From Fuscovulum sp. (GTDB taxonomy: Bacteria > Pseudomonadota > Alphaproteobacteria > Rhodobacterales > Rhodobacteraceae), in assembly GCA_035192965.1 (NCBI GenBank), contig CP136571.1, positions 268,501 through 332,500 of the forward strand: 64,000 nucleotides of DNA. Reading direction: 5' to 3'. The notes below the pieces were generated by a model, which was given only the letters and a program-made list of their open reading frames with translations, was not told where the DNA came from and did no database searches. Shown here one piece after another: positions 7,966 to 17,679 of the stretch (position 1 is the first letter of the stretch; every line of letters begins with the position of its first letter). The position numbers were made by a program, and so were the translations under genes.

Positions 7966-9507
7966 TCAGCAAAGGCTTAACCGCTGCGAGGTGAAATGGA
8001 CGGGCATCCCGAAGCGGGGTGGCGCGGTGGTCCGTGACCGCACGCATCGGGGGGAACCCGAAAGGTCAATCCGCGCCAAAGGCGCACTTTCAAAGGGAAT
8101 GAAGATGTCATCCATTCTGACCAACAACGGCGCCATGGTTGCGCTGCAGACGATGAAAAGCATCAATATCAACCTCGGCATGACCCAATCCGAGATTTCG
8201 ACCGGCAAGTCGGTCGCTTCGGCCAAGGACAACGCCACCGTCTGGATGACCTTGGCGTTTGACGCATAGGCGCGCTGCGTCTGGATCATCGCGGTGAGTT
8301 CGCCGGCAACATCGGTGGTCGATCCTTCGCGGGTATAGCCGGAAATGGAACCTGTCGGTCCGGTCCCGGCGTCCCACAGGGTGAATGCGCCTGATTGCGG
8401 TGTGATCTGGTAGGTCTGATCCGCCAGCGCGGCGAGGCCATTGATATTGGGCACATCGATCAGCGGGATCTGAAAGAGGCGCTGCGAAAAGCCGGTGTCA
8501 TAGCTTGCTGTCAGGTAGCCGTCTTTATCGACTTCGATCTTGGTCAGGCTGCCGATCGGCGAGCCGTCCTTCACAACCCCGACAGGGGCAAAACTGCTGT
8601 CGAGTTGCGTCAGTCCGTTGGATGCACCGGGGGAACCAATCGTAAGGGTGATCGGGCCCCCTGCAGCGTTGATGGAAATGGTGCCCTGGGCCGGATCATA
8701 GGCACCGCCGGACACGGCCGTCACGGTTGCGATCGAGCCACCCGGGCCGCGCGAAGCATCGAATGTGACGGTGTATTCCCCAACCACAGCACCACCCGAG
8801 GCGGAATCGCGGATCTGCATGGTCCAGGTGTTTGAGGCCGAGCCGGTGGTCGGCACCGTGGGGGTGAAGCTGATCTGAAGCGTTTCCGACGTGCCAAGAT
8901 TGCCGAAGTATTCGACAGAAAGCGGCAAGCTGTTGCCGTTTGCCCCAACAGTCGTGCCCTTGGCCGGGAGGTTGACCCCCAGACGGATCGACGTGGTCGG
9001 ATCGCCGACGCGCTGATTGGTGTCGATCCGGATGGGCACCAAGCCAAGTTCAGAATCGCGGGGAAAGCCGGGAATGGTGCCATCCCGGTTGGCGGGCCAG
9101 CCCAACAGGCGCATCCCGCCGTCCGTGGAGAGAAAGCCCTGCGCATCCACGCGGAAAGAACCGGTACGCGCCAGTTGCATCGTTTGATCATCGGGCGCGC
9201 CGCCAAGGCCCGTGGAGGGCCGCACTGGAAGCATCCCCCGCCCGGACACCGCCAAGTCGAGCGCGTTGGAGGTGGCCACCAGCGGGCCGGCATCATCAAT
9301 CAACCGGCTTGCATTGGCGCGGACGCCGCCAGCGGTGAAACCGGCCGTCCCCACACCGCCGGTCACCATCAGGCTGTCAAAATCCGTGGTGGCACGGCGA
9401 TAGCCGAACGTGTTCGAGTTGGCGATGTTATCGGCAATGGTGGCAAGCCTGGTCGCATTGGCGTTGAGCCCAGCGACGCCGGCGTTGAGCGAAGACGTGA
9501 TCGACAT
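7966..9507 (-). CDS. flgE: flagellar hook protein FlgE with replaced C-terminus
   Basis: Hook filament subunit. The N-terminus MSITSSLNAGVAGLNANATRLATIADNIANSNTFGYRR is the classic rod/hook D0 block. A FlgE-type core follows, and the C-terminal block GELTAMIQTQRAYASNAKVIQTV begins normally. Hook proteins normally end about 10-15 residues later. Here the frame crosses the deletion junction at about 8245 and runs 89 further codons through sequence antisense to the flagellin 5' region, ending at 7966. The native part is about 424 aa and the translation 513 aa. The last few residues of the C-terminal D0 helix are lost and a foreign tail is added, so polymerisation is doubtful. Downstream of motB by 75 nt on the same strand. 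Confidence 0.85.
   Translation of the reverse strand: MSITSSLNAGVAGLNANATRLATIADNIANSNTFGYRRATTDFDSLMVTGGVGTAGFTAGGVRANASRLIDDAGPLVATSNALDLAVSGRGMLPVRPSTGLGGAPDDQTMQLARTGSFRVDAQGFLSTDGGMRLLGWPANRDGTIPGFPRDSELGLVPIRIDTNQRVGDPTTSIRLGVNLPAKGTTVGANGNSLPLSVEYFGNLGTSETLQISFTPTVPTTGSASNTWTMQIRDSASGGAVVGEYTVTFDASRGPGGSIATVTAVSGGAYDPAQGTISINAAGGPITLTIGSPGASNGLTQLDSSFAPVGVVKDGSPIGSLTKIEVDKDGYLTASYDTGFSQRLFQIPLIDVPNINGLAALADQTYQITPQSGAFTLWDAGTGPTGSISGYTREGSTTDVAGELTAMIQTQRAYASNAKVIQTVALSLAEATDLPVEISDWVMPRLILMLFIVCSATMAPLLVRMDDIFIPFESAPLARIDLSGSPRCVRSRTTAPPRFGMPVHFTSQRLSLC
8105..8269 (+). pseudogene. flagellin gene remnant (first ~47 codons only)
   Basis: The reading frame starts MSSILTNNGAMVALQTMKS and continues through the conserved flagellin N-terminal helix to STGKSVASAKDNATVW, the family's D0/D1 signature. 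Real flagellins continue from there for more than 200 residues. Here the frame reads only MTLAFDA and stops, because the DNA after about 8245 is the reverse complement of the 3' end of flgE. An AAAGGGA lies upstream; an alternative ATG two codons earlier is possible. The product would be a 54-aa peptide unable to form filament. About 170 bp separate it from the FlgN-like gene, with no promoter motif I could identify. Confidence 0.9.
8234..8246. other. deletion junction fusing flagellin 5' to flgE 3'
   Basis: On the plus strand the sequence to the left reads as flagellin codons (A-T-V-W). On the minus strand the sequence to the right reads as the C-terminal hook-protein motif (A-K-V-I-Q-T-V). 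The 11 bases CCACCGTCTGG at 8235-8245 fit both genes: they encode flagellin T-V-W on plus, and flgE Q-T-V followed by the G of the expected next codon on minus. This is what a microhomology-mediated deletion between two convergent flagellar genes would leave. A chimeric assembly is the alternative. Confidence 0.8.
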
Positions 9508-9582
9508 GAATAGCCTTTCTGCAGCCTGAACCTGAGTCGGCTGTCATCCTGGCCCATGTGGGGTTAACACCCGCCTAATGGT

Positions 9583-10449
9583 TCAAAAGCCACCGATTGC
9601 CGATTGTCGGCGCAGTAAGGTCACTTCAACACGGTTGTTGCGGAGGTTGGTCGGATCAGCTGTGGCTGGGCGACGACTGGCAAAGCCGGTGATCCGGTGC
9701 ATGCGTGCCTCATCAAGCCCGGCTTCGCCCAAGAGCCCGCGCAGAGTTTGGGCGCGGGCGGCGGACAGGCCCCATGTCGGATCAGTGCGCAGGATGATCG
9801 GATAGGCCCGAACATGGCCGGAAATGGCGATCTTGTTGGTGGCCAGCGCCGTGACCTCTACCAGCATCGCAGCCAGATCCCGCAGGATCGGGCGCGCGTC
9901 AGCGGTTTCGGGATCGAACAGGGTTTCCTCTGGCGTGTCGAAAAGTTCAATCACCAGTCCTTCATCCGAAAGGCGGGTGACAACATGCCGAAGCAACCTG
10001 TCAGAGACCATGCTTTCGCCGGTATAGGCCGAAAGCTGGCTTTCCACTTCGCGCAAAACCGCCTCTTCCGCGGCGACTTCTTCGGGTGTCGGTCCACCTT
10101 CGGCCTTAGAGCGGGTGGTCTGCATCAGGTCGGTTGCCGAAGCGCCGACGCCGTTTCGTGCCAGCGTTTCTTCCGTCAGAATGGAATCGCCGCCGAAGAC
10201 GCCATCCCCGCCCCCCGAAACGCGATTGACGGGGATCGTGGGGCTGAAGAAATCAGCAATCCCTTTGCGCTGCTTTTCCGTTGTCGCGTTCAGCAGCCAC
10301 ATCAAAAGAAAAAAGGCCATCATCGCGGTCACGAAGTCGGCATAGGCCACCTTCCATGCGCCGCCGTGGTGGCCACCGCCACTTACGACCTTTTTCCGTT
10401 TGATGACGACTGGCGCGGCATTCCCTTGCCTGGCCATTCCACCACCCAT
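9583..10449 (-). CDS. motB: flagellar motor stator protein MotB
   Basis: 288-aa stator subunit that couples proton flow to rotation and anchors the stator to peptidoglycan. It has a short basic N-terminus, a single transmembrane helix with the proton-carrying Asp in YADFVTAMMAFFLLMWLL, and a C-terminal OmpA-like domain (ISGHVRAYPI, WGLSAARAQTLRGLL, RITGFASRRP, NLRNNRVEV). The OmpA GHTD motif is altered to GHVRA. The ATG at 10449 is used; an ATG at 10437 preceded by a GGTGG-type site is equally possible. motA is not in this window. Upstream on the same strand is the unknown gene ending at 10495; downstream is flgE. Confidence 0.92.
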   Translation of the reverse strand: MGGGMARQGNAAPVVIKRKKVVSGGGHHGGAWKVAYADFVTAMMAFFLLMWLLNATTEKQRKGIADFFSPTIPVNRVSGGGDGVFGGDSILTEETLARNGVGASATDLMQTTRSKAEGGPTPEEVAAEEAVLREVESQLSAYTGESMVSDRLLRHVVTRLSDEGLVIELFDTPEETLFDPETADARPILRDLAAMLVEVTALATNKIAISGHVRAYPIILRTDPTWGLSAARAQTLRGLLGEAGLDEARMHRITGFASRRPATADPTNLRNNRVEVTLLRRQSAIGGF

Positions 10450-10494
10450 TCTTACACCCGACCTGCAAGCTAAAGGAGGATGGTGAAGTAAGGA

Positions 10495-11415
10495 CTAAAG
10501 GATTGGATTGTCGGGAAATCCGGCAAGACCGCGCAAAAGCGGGCGCGTGGACAGGCCGATGGCGGCATAATCAGCGCAGAACTGAAGCAGCACTGCATGG
10601 GTCAGCCCGTGATCGAGCAACAAAGGACGGTCGGGGGAGATCACTTCGAATCTGGCGCGCGGCTGCCCGGTGCGGGCGGCAAGGAAATCGGCCAGATCCT
10701 TGGTCACCCAGCCTGTGACATTCGTCAGGTAAAGATCGAACCGCTGAAAGCTCCGGTCAAGCGGGATCAACCCAAGGTCCGGCAGCCGCGACATGACGTG
10801 GTCACGCATCGCGGGCCCCAGTCCGGCCGCACAGGCCCCGGTCAGCCGGTCGGCACGCGCACCGATTACACGCAGAGCATCGGTCAGCCGGTCATGTTCA
10901 CCGGGTGTGAGGGAGCGGGTGGCAAACAGATCAGACAGCGCACCGTCGCGATCTGCGCGCAACAGGATGAGGCCGCGGATCGGGGCGATGCGTTCCCGTG
11001 CGGCGCGTGCCTGTTGCGGGCTGAGGTCTTGCAGGATCAGACCACCGGGTTGTGCGAGGGCCTGCGCGATATTGGCAGGATCGCGCGACAACGCGGTCGC
11101 AAGGTCCGCCGACACGCGGGCCGGATCGGCCCAGACCGAAAGCTGAACCGACAAGTCGCACTGCGCGGCTTTGTCATCATTGCTGCGCAGACGAAGTTGC
11201 AGGCCGAGCACCGAGAGCACCGAAAACAGGCGCTGCGCCGCCTGCGGACCCAGACCCCGCGCAATGGGACCCGGGCTGGTAGAAAGCCGACGGAAGGCCA
11301 GGCTTTCTGTGATGCCCAGATGGGCGGCCAGCACTGGGGCAGCCAGTGCCGCAACCCCCGTGGGCGCGGCGAGATACAGCGTAAAGCTGGCCGATCCAGT
11401 GCTGGTGCTGTGCAT
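10495..11415 (-). CDS. uncharacterised protein of the flagellar cluster
   Basis: 306-aa soluble-looking protein that I do not recognise. The N-terminus (FTLYLAAPTGVAALAAPVL) is hydrophobic but reads as alternating strands rather than a signal peptide. It is followed by a helical segment LGITESLAFRRLSTSPGPI and LGPQAAQRLFSVLSVLGLQLRL, which loosely resembles the ribosomal L7/L12-ClpS-type fold. The C-terminal half contains TNVTGWVTKDLADFLAARTG and a further repeat-like region. It lies 45 nt upstream of motB on the same strand, so it is probably the first gene of a motB-flgE transcript. Its role in motility is inferred from position only. Confidence 0.6.
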   Translation of the reverse strand: MHSTSTGSASFTLYLAAPTGVAALAAPVLAAHLGITESLAFRRLSTSPGPIARGLGPQAAQRLFSVLSVLGLQLRLRSNDDKAAQCDLSVQLSVWADPARVSADLATALSRDPANIAQALAQPGGLILQDLSPQQARAARERIAPIRGLILLRADRDGALSDLFATRSLTPGEHDRLTDALRVIGARADRLTGACAAGLGPAMRDHVMSRLPDLGLIPLDRSFQRFDLYLTNVTGWVTKDLADFLAARTGQPRARFEVISPDRPLLLDHGLTHAVLLQFCADYAAIGLSTRPLLRGLAGFPDNPIL

Positions 11416-11524
11416 GGCGCCGCGCGTTCCCTTTGTGCCTGATCCTCCCTCAAGACAGGAAGACCCGGTATCAAAGTGATTGTTAGCGCGGCACCGTGAC
11501 CCTGTTAAGGATTATTTGGCGCGC

Positions 11525-12553
11525 CTATTCCCCGGACGAGCGCGCCCAGAGGTTGATGTCCTCTTCCCGACTGATGCGGTCGATGGCGGCGAGTTCTTCG
11601 GCGGTGAAGGTCAGGTTGCCGATGGCACCCGCACAATCGACCACCTGTTCGGGTTTGGACGCGCCGATCAGGGCCGTGGTGATGCCGCCATCGCGCAGAA
11701 CCCAGGCGATGGCCATCTGCGCCAGCGTCTGCCCGCGCTTTTGGGCCAGATCATCCAGCGCGCGGACAGAGGCCAGCGCGCTTTCGGTGATCGTCGCGGG
11801 GTCAAGCGATTTGCCCTGTGCGGCGCGGCTGTTTGCCGGAATGCCGCCAAGGTATTTCTTGGTGAGAATACCCTGAGCCAACGGCGTAAAGGCGATGGAA
11901 CCAAGGCCCAGTTCGGCCAGCGTTTCCTTCAGCCCGTCATGTTCCACCCAGCGGTTGAGGATGTTGTAGCTGGGCTGATGAATCACGAAGGGGGTCTTGA
12001 GTTCCTTGAGGATGGCATAAGCCTCACGCGTGCGCTGGCTGTTATAGCTGGAAATGCCCACGTAGAGCGCGCGGCCGGAGCGGACGATGTGATCAAGCGC
12101 AAGCATCGTTTCTTCCAGCGGGGTGTCGGGATCGAAGCGGTGCGAATAGAAGATGTCGACGTAGTCGAGCCCCATCCGCTTTAGCGACTGATCGCAGGAG
12201 GCGATGACATACTTGCGGCTTCCCCATTCGCCATAGGGGCCGTCCCACATCAGATAGCCCGCTTTGGACGAAATGATGAGTTCGTCCCGGTAGTTCGCGA
12301 AATCGGTTTTCATGATTTCGCCAAAGGCCTCTTCGGCGCTGCCGGGGGGCGGGCCGTAGTTGTTGGCAAGGTCGAAATGGGTGATGCCAAGATCAAAGGC
12401 CGTGCGGCAGATGTCGCGCTTTACCTGATGCGGGGTGTCGTGGCCGAAATTGTGCCACAGGCCAAGTGAGACGGCCGGAAGTTTCAGGCCGGACTTGCCG
12501 CAGGTGCGGTAGACCATTTTCGAGTAACGGTCAGCGGCGGGGGTGTAGGTCAT
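11525..12553 (-). CDS. aldo-keto reductase, YghZ/MgrA (L-glyceraldehyde 3-phosphate reductase) type
   Basis: 342-aa AKR-fold NADPH-dependent oxidoreductase. It matches the YghZ/MgrA group, which reduces L-glyceraldehyde 3-phosphate and methylglyoxal, through MVYRTCGKSGLKLPAVSLGLWHNFG, FDLANNYGPPPGSAEE (catalytic Asp and Tyr), the catalytic-region Lys in IISSKAGYLMWDGPYGEWGSRK, FYSHRFDP, and a C-terminal ALIGASKPEQV cofactor-binding segment. It is the last gene of the xyl cluster, 71 nt after xylA with a strong hairpin in the gap. In this context it may reduce or detoxify aldehyde sugars formed during pentose catabolism; that is inference. Confidence 0.88.
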   Translation of the reverse strand: MTYTPAADRYSKMVYRTCGKSGLKLPAVSLGLWHNFGHDTPHQVKRDICRTAFDLGITHFDLANNYGPPPGSAEEAFGEIMKTDFANYRDELIISSKAGYLMWDGPYGEWGSRKYVIASCDQSLKRMGLDYVDIFYSHRFDPDTPLEETMLALDHIVRSGRALYVGISSYNSQRTREAYAILKELKTPFVIHQPSYNILNRWVEHDGLKETLAELGLGSIAFTPLAQGILTKKYLGGIPANSRAAQGKSLDPATITESALASVRALDDLAQKRGQTLAQMAIAWVLRDGGITTALIGASKPEQVVDCAGAIGNLTFTAEELAAIDRISREEDINLWARSSGE

Positions 12554-12576
12554 GCAGGTTCCTCCCGAAATGAGAA

Positions 12577-12602
12577 GCGGCGATGCGGGGTCGCATCGCC
12601 GC
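12577..12602 (-). other. intercistronic stem-loop between xylA and the aldo-keto reductase gene
   Basis: Perfect 11-bp inverted repeat (GCGGCGATGCG at 12577-12587 and CGCATCGCCGC at 12592-12602) with a 4-base loop. On the minus strand the stem is followed by TTCTCATTT, a poor U-tract, so it is more likely an mRNA-stabilising or partial-termination hairpin than a full terminator. Confidence 0.7.
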
Positions 12603-12624
12603 CCTTGCAGTTAAATTGATCAGA

Positions 12625-13926
12625 TCAGATGAAGCGGTTCCAGAGGTTTTCCAGCCGTTCCTGACGGCCGGATTTCGGTTCGGGGTTCAATCCCTTGGCC
12701 GTGACCACCGCTGCGGCATCCTCGAGTGACCCGGTCAGCAGGGCCTTTGCATCGGCCTTTTCCCAACCGGCGTAGCGGTCGGCGCGGGCCTTTTCCAGCG
12801 CCCCATCCGACAGCAACGCGGCGGCGGATTTGAGCGCGCGGGCGCAGGTATCCATGCCACCGACATGGGCGAGGATGAGATCTTCGGGATCAAGCGACTG
12901 GCGGCGGATCTTGGCGTCGAAGTTCGTGCCGCCAGTGGTATAGCCGCCAGCGCGCAGGATTTCGTAGAAGGCCAGCGCCTTTTCCGCATGGTTGTTCGGG
13001 AACTGGTCAGTGTCCCAGCCAGACTGGTAATCGTTCCGGTTCATGTCGATGGAACCGAAGATGCCCAGTGCCGCGGCGGTCGCAATCTCATGTTCGAAAC
13101 TGTGGCCCGCGAGGATGGCGTGACCCTGTTCAATGTTCACCTTCACCTCATGCTCAAGCCCGAACTGAACGAGGAAGCCGTAGACCGTGGCCACGTCGTA
13201 ATCATACTGATGCTTGGATGGTTCCTGGGGTTTCGGTTCGATCAGGATCGCGCCCTTGAAGCCGATCTTGTGTTTGTATTCCACGACCTGTTGCAGGAAG
13301 CGGCCAGCATGTTCGCGTTCGGCCTTCAGGTCTGTGTTCAGCAACGTCTCATAGCCTTCGCGCCCGCCCCAGAGGACGTAGTTCGCGCCGCCCAGTTTGT
13401 GCGTGGCGTCCATATTGGCCTTCACGGTGGCGGCGGCATAGGCATAGACATCGGGATCGGGGTTCGTCGCAGCACCCGACATCCAGCGGCGGTGGCTGAA
13501 CATGTTGGCGGTACCCCAGAGGAGCTGGGTCTTGTGGGAAGACTGCTTCTCCCCCAGGTAATCGACGATTTCATCCAGATTGCGCTTTGACTCGGCGAAG
13601 GTGGCGCCTTCGGGGCGGACGTCGGCATCGTGGAAGCAATAGAAGGGCGCGCCGAGGATATCGAACATTTCGAACGCCACATCGGCCTTGAGTTTCGCCA
13701 GCGCCATGGTGTCACCGAACCAGGGGCGATCAAAGGTCTGACCACCAAAGGGGTCGCCGCCCGGCCATGCAAAGCTGTGCCAATAGGCGATGGCAAAGCG
13801 CATATGCTCTTCCATCCGCTTGCCCAGAAGAACTTCATCCGGGTTGTAATGCTGGAAGGCGAATTCGTTGGTGCTGGAAGGCCCCTCATACTTGATCTGG
13901 GGGATGCCTTTGAAGAAGTCGGTCAT
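12625..13926 (-). CDS. xylA: xylose isomerase
   Basis: Converts D-xylose to D-xylulose, the first step of the isomerase route. The 433-aa length and N-terminal [20 protein letters not shown] are typical of group II xylose isomerases. The active-site His-Asp segment [13 protein letters not shown], the [10 protein letters not shown] metal/sugar region, [16 protein letters not shown] with metal-binding Glu, [16 protein letters not shown], and GSIDMNRND with metal-binding Asp are all visible. Its ATG overlaps the xylB stop by 4 nt (order xylF-xylH-xylG-xylB-xylA-AKR on the minus strand). Expression should follow the xylF promoter controlled by XylR. Confidence 0.98.
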   Translation of the reverse strand: MTDFFKGIPQIKYEGPSSTNEFAFQHYNPDEVLLGKRMEEHMRFAIAYWHSFAWPGGDPFGGQTFDRPWFGDTMALAKLKADVAFEMFDILGAPFYCFHDADVRPEGATFAESKRNLDEIVDYLGEKQSSHKTQLLWGTANMFSHRRWMSGAATNPDPDVYAYAAATVKANMDATHKLGGANYVLWGGREGYETLLNTDLKAEREHAGRFLQQVVEYKHKIGFKGAILIEPKPQEPSKHQYDYDVATVYGFLVQFGLEHEVKVNIEQGHAILAGHSFEHEIATAAALGIFGSIDMNRNDYQSGWDTDQFPNNHAEKALAFYEILRAGGYTTGGTNFDAKIRRQSLDPEDLILAHVGGMDTCARALKSAAALLSDGALEKARADRYAGWEKADAKALLTGSLEDAAAVVTAKGLNPEPKSGRQERLENLWNRFI

Positions 13927-15359
13927 GTCAGTCCTCGGATGGCGGATTGCGCGGCGCGATAGCGGGCATGGCCCACGTCGAAAGCGGCGGTCAGGCTGCG
14001 GTCAGGGTCGATGCTGCGCGCGATGGGGGGAAGGGTGGCAATCTCTGCCCCTGCCCCGGTGGCGGCCATGAGGCCAAGGCGCGCTGCGCCAAAAGCCCCG
14101 CCGAAATCACCCGCGACGGGCAAATGAACGGGGATGTCCAACGCGGTGGCGATGGCACGGAGCCAATAGTCAGAGCGCGAGCCACCGCCAACAGCAAGGA
14201 GCCGGTCGATCCGCGTGCCCGTGGCGGCCAGCGCGTCGCGGCTGTCGCGGATGGCGAAGGTTACGCCTTCCAGCACGGCGCGGGTGGCGGCGGTGCGGTC
14301 AGTCGCATGTTCAAGACCGATGAAGGCACCCCGGATGGCGGCATCGTTCAGCGGCGTGCGTTCGCCGCCGAGATAGGGCAGGAACAGTGTCTTGGTGGGC
14401 GCGTGCAGATCGGTCAGCGCGCCGGTCAGATTGGCGGCAGTTTCGCCCACCAGTCCCGCATACCAGTTCAGCGCGTCGGTGGCGGCAAGGATAACCCCCA
14501 TCTGGTGCCACGTGTTGGGCAGCGCGTGGCAGAAGGTATGCACGGCAGTTTCCGGTGCGGGCTGATACCCGTCATTCGCAGCAAACAGCACGCCCGAGGT
14601 GCCAAGCGAGACAAAGGCATCGCCCGCCTTCACCACGCCGACGCCCACGCCAGAGGCGGCATTGTCGCCACCCCCACCCGCGATGACCACGCCCTTCGGT
14701 AAGCCCCAGCGCGACGACAGGGCAGCGCGAAGGCTGCCCGAAACCGCGGACCCTTCGACAAGGCGGGGCATGTTGGCACGGGTCAGGCCAGTAGCGGCGA
14801 GGCAATCATCCGACCAATCTCGCTTGCCGGTATCCAGCCAGCTTGTTCCTGCGGCATCGGACATTTCGGCGACATGTTCACCGGTCAGCCACAGGCGCAG
14901 GTAGTCCTTGGGCAGCAGGACGCGCGCCACCTTTTCCCAGATGCGGGGTTCGTGACGGCGCACCCAAAGCAATTTCGGCGCGGTAAAGCCGGGAAAGACG
15001 ATGTTGCCGGTCACGCGCCGGAACATCGGATCATCGTCAAGCTCGGCCGCCTCCTCATGGCTGCGGGTATCGTTCCACAGGATGCAGGCACGCAGCACCT
15101 CATCCGAGGCATCCAGCAGCGTAGCCCCGTGCATCTGGCCCGAAAGGCCTATGGCGCGGACCTTGGACAGACCATGTGCCGACAGCGCATCCATCACGCT
15201 TTCCGCGGCGGCGATCCAGGCAGCAGGGGATTGTTCCGACCAGCCTTCATGCGGGCGGGCGACGGTGAGGGGGGCGCTGGCCTCGGCCAGCACCGCCTGC
15301 GCATCGTCGATCAGCACGCCCTTGAGGCCGGACGTGCCGAGGTCGAGGCCGATATACAT
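13923..15359 (-). CDS. xylB: xylulokinase
   Basis: Phosphorylates D-xylulose to D-xylulose 5-phosphate for entry into the pentose phosphate pathway. FGGY-family kinase of 478 aa: phosphate-1 motif [30 protein letters not shown] with WNDTRS, phosphate-2 region [30 protein letters not shown], and the C-terminal adenosine-binding [20 protein letters not shown]. The stop overlaps xylA by 4 nt and the ATG overlaps the xylG stop by one base, so translation is coupled through the cluster. Confidence 0.97.
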   Translation of the reverse strand: MYIGLDLGTSGLKGVLIDDAQAVLAEASAPLTVARPHEGWSEQSPAAWIAAAESVMDALSAHGLSKVRAIGLSGQMHGATLLDASDEVLRACILWNDTRSHEEAAELDDDPMFRRVTGNIVFPGFTAPKLLWVRRHEPRIWEKVARVLLPKDYLRLWLTGEHVAEMSDAAGTSWLDTGKRDWSDDCLAATGLTRANMPRLVEGSAVSGSLRAALSSRWGLPKGVVIAGGGGDNAASGVGVGVVKAGDAFVSLGTSGVLFAANDGYQPAPETAVHTFCHALPNTWHQMGVILAATDALNWYAGLVGETAANLTGALTDLHAPTKTLFLPYLGGERTPLNDAAIRGAFIGLEHATDRTAATRAVLEGVTFAIRDSRDALAATGTRIDRLLAVGGGSRSDYWLRAIATALDIPVHLPVAGDFGGAFGAARLGLMAATGAGAEIATLPPIARSIDPDRSLTAAFDVGHARYRAAQSAIRGLT

Positions 15360-16120
15360 TACGCAGCCTTTGCCGGTTTCTTGCCAAGGATGATCATCGA
15401 CAGGATGTCTTCGTCGGTCACTTCATCGACATTGACCGTTCCGACAAGCTGACCGTTCTTCATCACGGAGGCCCGATCGCACAGCTTCATCACGTTGTGG
15501 ATGTCATGTTCGATCAGGAAAATGCCCAGACCCTGCGCCTTAAGCTCTTGGATCAATTCCGACACCATCTGCGTCTCATGCGGCCCAAGCGCGGCAGTGG
15601 GTTCGTCCATGATCAGGATCTTGGCGTTGAAATACACGGCACGCGCGATGGCGACCGACTGGCGTTGACCGCCCGACAGCGCGCTGACCGGGACGCCGAA
15701 CTTGCGGAAGTTCGGGTTCAGGCGACCCATGATCTTGCGCGTTTCGGCCTCCATCGCGGATTCGTTCACGAACCCCATGGAGTTCACCAATTCGCGACCA
15801 AGGAACAGGTTCGAGGCGGCATCAAGGTTATCTGCCAGAGCGAGCGTCTGATAGATCGTCTCGATGTTCTGGGCGCGGGCGTCGCGGGGATTGTTGATCT
15901 CCACCTCTTGGCCATTGATCAGGATCTGGCCTGCATCGGCCTTGTAGGCCCCCGACAGGCATTTGATCAGCGTCGACTTGCCCGCGCCGTTATGGCCCAA
16001 AAGGCCCACGACTTCGCCGGGGAAGAGGTCGACCGTGACGTGATCGACGGCCTTGATCCCACCGAACGAGATCGAGATGTCACGCAGTTCGACGAGCGGG
16101 GTTCCGGTTCTGTCTACCAT
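15359..16120 (-). CDS. xylG: xylose ABC transporter ATP-binding protein (single cassette)
   Basis: 253-aa ATPase that powers sugar import through XylH. It has Walker [16 protein letters not shown], signature [14 protein letters not shown], Walker [13 protein letters not shown], and an H-loop histidine in [11 protein letters not shown]. It contains one ABC domain, whereas E. coli XylG, RbsA and MglA carry two in tandem; single-cassette versions are common in alphaproteobacterial CUT2 importers, and two copies would pair on the XylH dimer. Some of these are annotated FrcA-like, but the xylA/xylB neighbourhood supports xylose as substrate. It follows xylH by 13 nt. Confidence 0.93.
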   Translation of the reverse strand: MVDRTGTPLVELRDISISFGGIKAVDHVTVDLFPGEVVGLLGHNGAGKSTLIKCLSGAYKADAGQILINGQEVEINNPRDARAQNIETIYQTLALADNLDAASNLFLGRELVNSMGFVNESAMEAETRKIMGRLNPNFRKFGVPVSALSGGQRQSVAIARAVYFNAKILIMDEPTAALGPHETQMVSELIQELKAQGLGIFLIEHDIHNVMKLCDRASVMKNGQLVGTVNVDEVTDEDILSMIILGKKPAKAA

Positions 16121-16133
16121 GATCTTGGCCCCT

Positions 16134-17525
16134 TCACTTGATGCGCTTGCGGTAAAGAATGTCGAGATAGACGGCGAGGACGAGCGCGATACCGATCACG
16201 ATGCGCTGGTACGACCCATCGCCAAAGCCGATCAGCACCATGCCGGTTTGCAGCGAGGTCAGGATCAGCGCGCCGATGATGGCGCCGTAGATCGTGCCGA
16301 CCCCCCCCGCCAGCGACGTGCCGCCGACAACGGCTGCAGCGATGACGTAAAGTTCGTCCAGGTTGCCCATGGCATTGGTGGCGCTGTTCTGACGGGCCGC
16401 GCCGATGACGGCAGCGATCCCGGCAAGTCCGCCCATCAGGGTGAATATCTTCACCGTCATGGCGCGGGTGTTGATGCCCGACAGGGCCGCCGCTTCGGGG
16501 TTGCCGCCGATCGCAAAAACATAGCGACCAAAGCGGGTGCGGGTCATCAGGATGGTCATGAAGATGGCGACCGCGATCAGGATCAGCACCGGATAAGCAA
16601 AACCATGGCCAAAGGTGGCGCAGACATCGGTATAGATCGTGTCGTTGTCCTGTGCGCAGGCGGGAAGCTCCTGACCCAGATCGGTGTAGTATTTCGCGAT
16701 GTTGCCGCGCGGCCAGATGTAGGAATTCACCATTGCCGTCGCGCCGATGATGACGGCGCAAATCAGGCCGATCACAAAGGTTTCGGCCCAGACGGGGCGC
16801 AGGGCAAAGCCGTGCAGGCGGCGGGATTTGCGGCCGCTGATGAAGGCCCAGACGACAAAGACACAGGCGATGACACCAAAGATCCAGCTGCCGGTCCGGC
16901 CAAGCGCCCCGAAGGAGCCGCCGCCGATCAGCGCGAAGGTTTCATCCAGCGGCGCGATCGTCTTGCCACCGGCCACAAGGAAGGCCGCCCCGCGCCAGAC
17001 AAGCAGGCCGCCCAGCGTAACGATGAAGGACGGAATGTTCATGAAGGCGATCAGAACACCCTGAAACGCCCCGATCAGCGCCCCCATGGCGATGCCGAAG
17101 ATCACCGTGATGATCCAGATGGACGGATGGCCAAGGCCCAGCGCCGGCGTCAGGTATTCAACCTGAAGCAGGCCCATATACATGCCGACCATGCCCATGA
17201 TCGACCCGACCGACAGGTCGATGTTCCGCGTGATGATGACCAGCACCATCCCGGTAGCCATGATCCCGATATAGGACGTCTGGACGGACAGATTCCACAG
17301 GTTGCGCGGCGTGAGGAAGCCGTTTGCTTCGGCCTGGCTTGCGCCCAGCAGCATCGATGGACGGCCAAGGACGAGGGCCGAGTATGCTTCGAAAGCCACC
17401 CAGATCAGCAGCAGCGCCCCGACCATACCCAGAAGGCGCGGATCGATCTCTGTCGTACGCAGGAAACGGGCGACCGCACTTTCATTGGGTGGATGGGGAA
17501 TCGGGGAATGGGGAGTGTCGGTCAT
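16134..17525 (-). CDS. xylH: xylose ABC transporter permease
   Basis: CUT2-family membrane permease of 463 aa with about ten hydrophobic segments. The family motifs include [61 protein letters not shown] (the ATPase-coupling EAA-like loop) and [20 protein letters not shown]. The start at 17525 (MTDTPHS) is preferred because a GAGGA lies 4-8 nt upstream; longer in-frame starts lack one. It is separated from xylF by a 150-nt gap containing a strong hairpin, which would lower its expression relative to the binding protein. Confidence 0.95.
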   Translation of the reverse strand: MTDTPHSPIPHPPNESAVARFLRTTEIDPRLLGMVGALLLIWVAFEAYSALVLGRPSMLLGASQAEANGFLTPRNLWNLSVQTSYIGIMATGMVLVIITRNIDLSVGSIMGMVGMYMGLLQVEYLTPALGLGHPSIWIITVIFGIAMGALIGAFQGVLIAFMNIPSFIVTLGGLLVWRGAAFLVAGGKTIAPLDETFALIGGGSFGALGRTGSWIFGVIACVFVVWAFISGRKSRRLHGFALRPVWAETFVIGLICAVIIGATAMVNSYIWPRGNIAKYYTDLGQELPACAQDNDTIYTDVCATFGHGFAYPVLILIAVAIFMTILMTRTRFGRYVFAIGGNPEAAALSGINTRAMTVKIFTLMGGLAGIAAVIGAARQNSATNAMGNLDELYVIAAAVVGGTSLAGGVGTIYGAIIGALILTSLQTGMVLIGFGDGSYQRIVIGIALVLAVYLDILYRKRIK

Positions 17526-17636
17526 GTCCTCGTCCAGCCTGAGAGGGAAATTCGGTTGCGTGGGCACTGCGCGCAGAAAAGCACGCCTCTGGATCACCCC
17601 AGCCCGGGGCAATCGGCCACCCGCCATGAAAGAAAA

Positions 17637-17665
17637 CCGGCGCCACCCTTGGCAGGTGGCGCCGG
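17637..17665 (-). terminator. terminator-like hairpin after xylF
   Basis: Perfect 11-bp stem (CCGGCGCCACC at 17637-17647, GGTGGCGCCGG at 17655-17665) with a 7-base loop, 15 nt past the xylF stop. On the minus strand it is followed by TTTTCTTTC. It probably ends a fraction of transcripts after the abundant periplasmic binding protein and lets the rest read into xylHGBA. Confidence 0.8.
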
Positions 17666-17679
17666 AAGATCAGCCTAGA

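Noticed and set aside
16053..17678. 541-codon plus-strand reading frame antisense to xylH
   Set aside because: Low-complexity His/Asp-rich translation typical of antisense frames in GC-rich genes; xylH on the other strand has clear transporter motifs.
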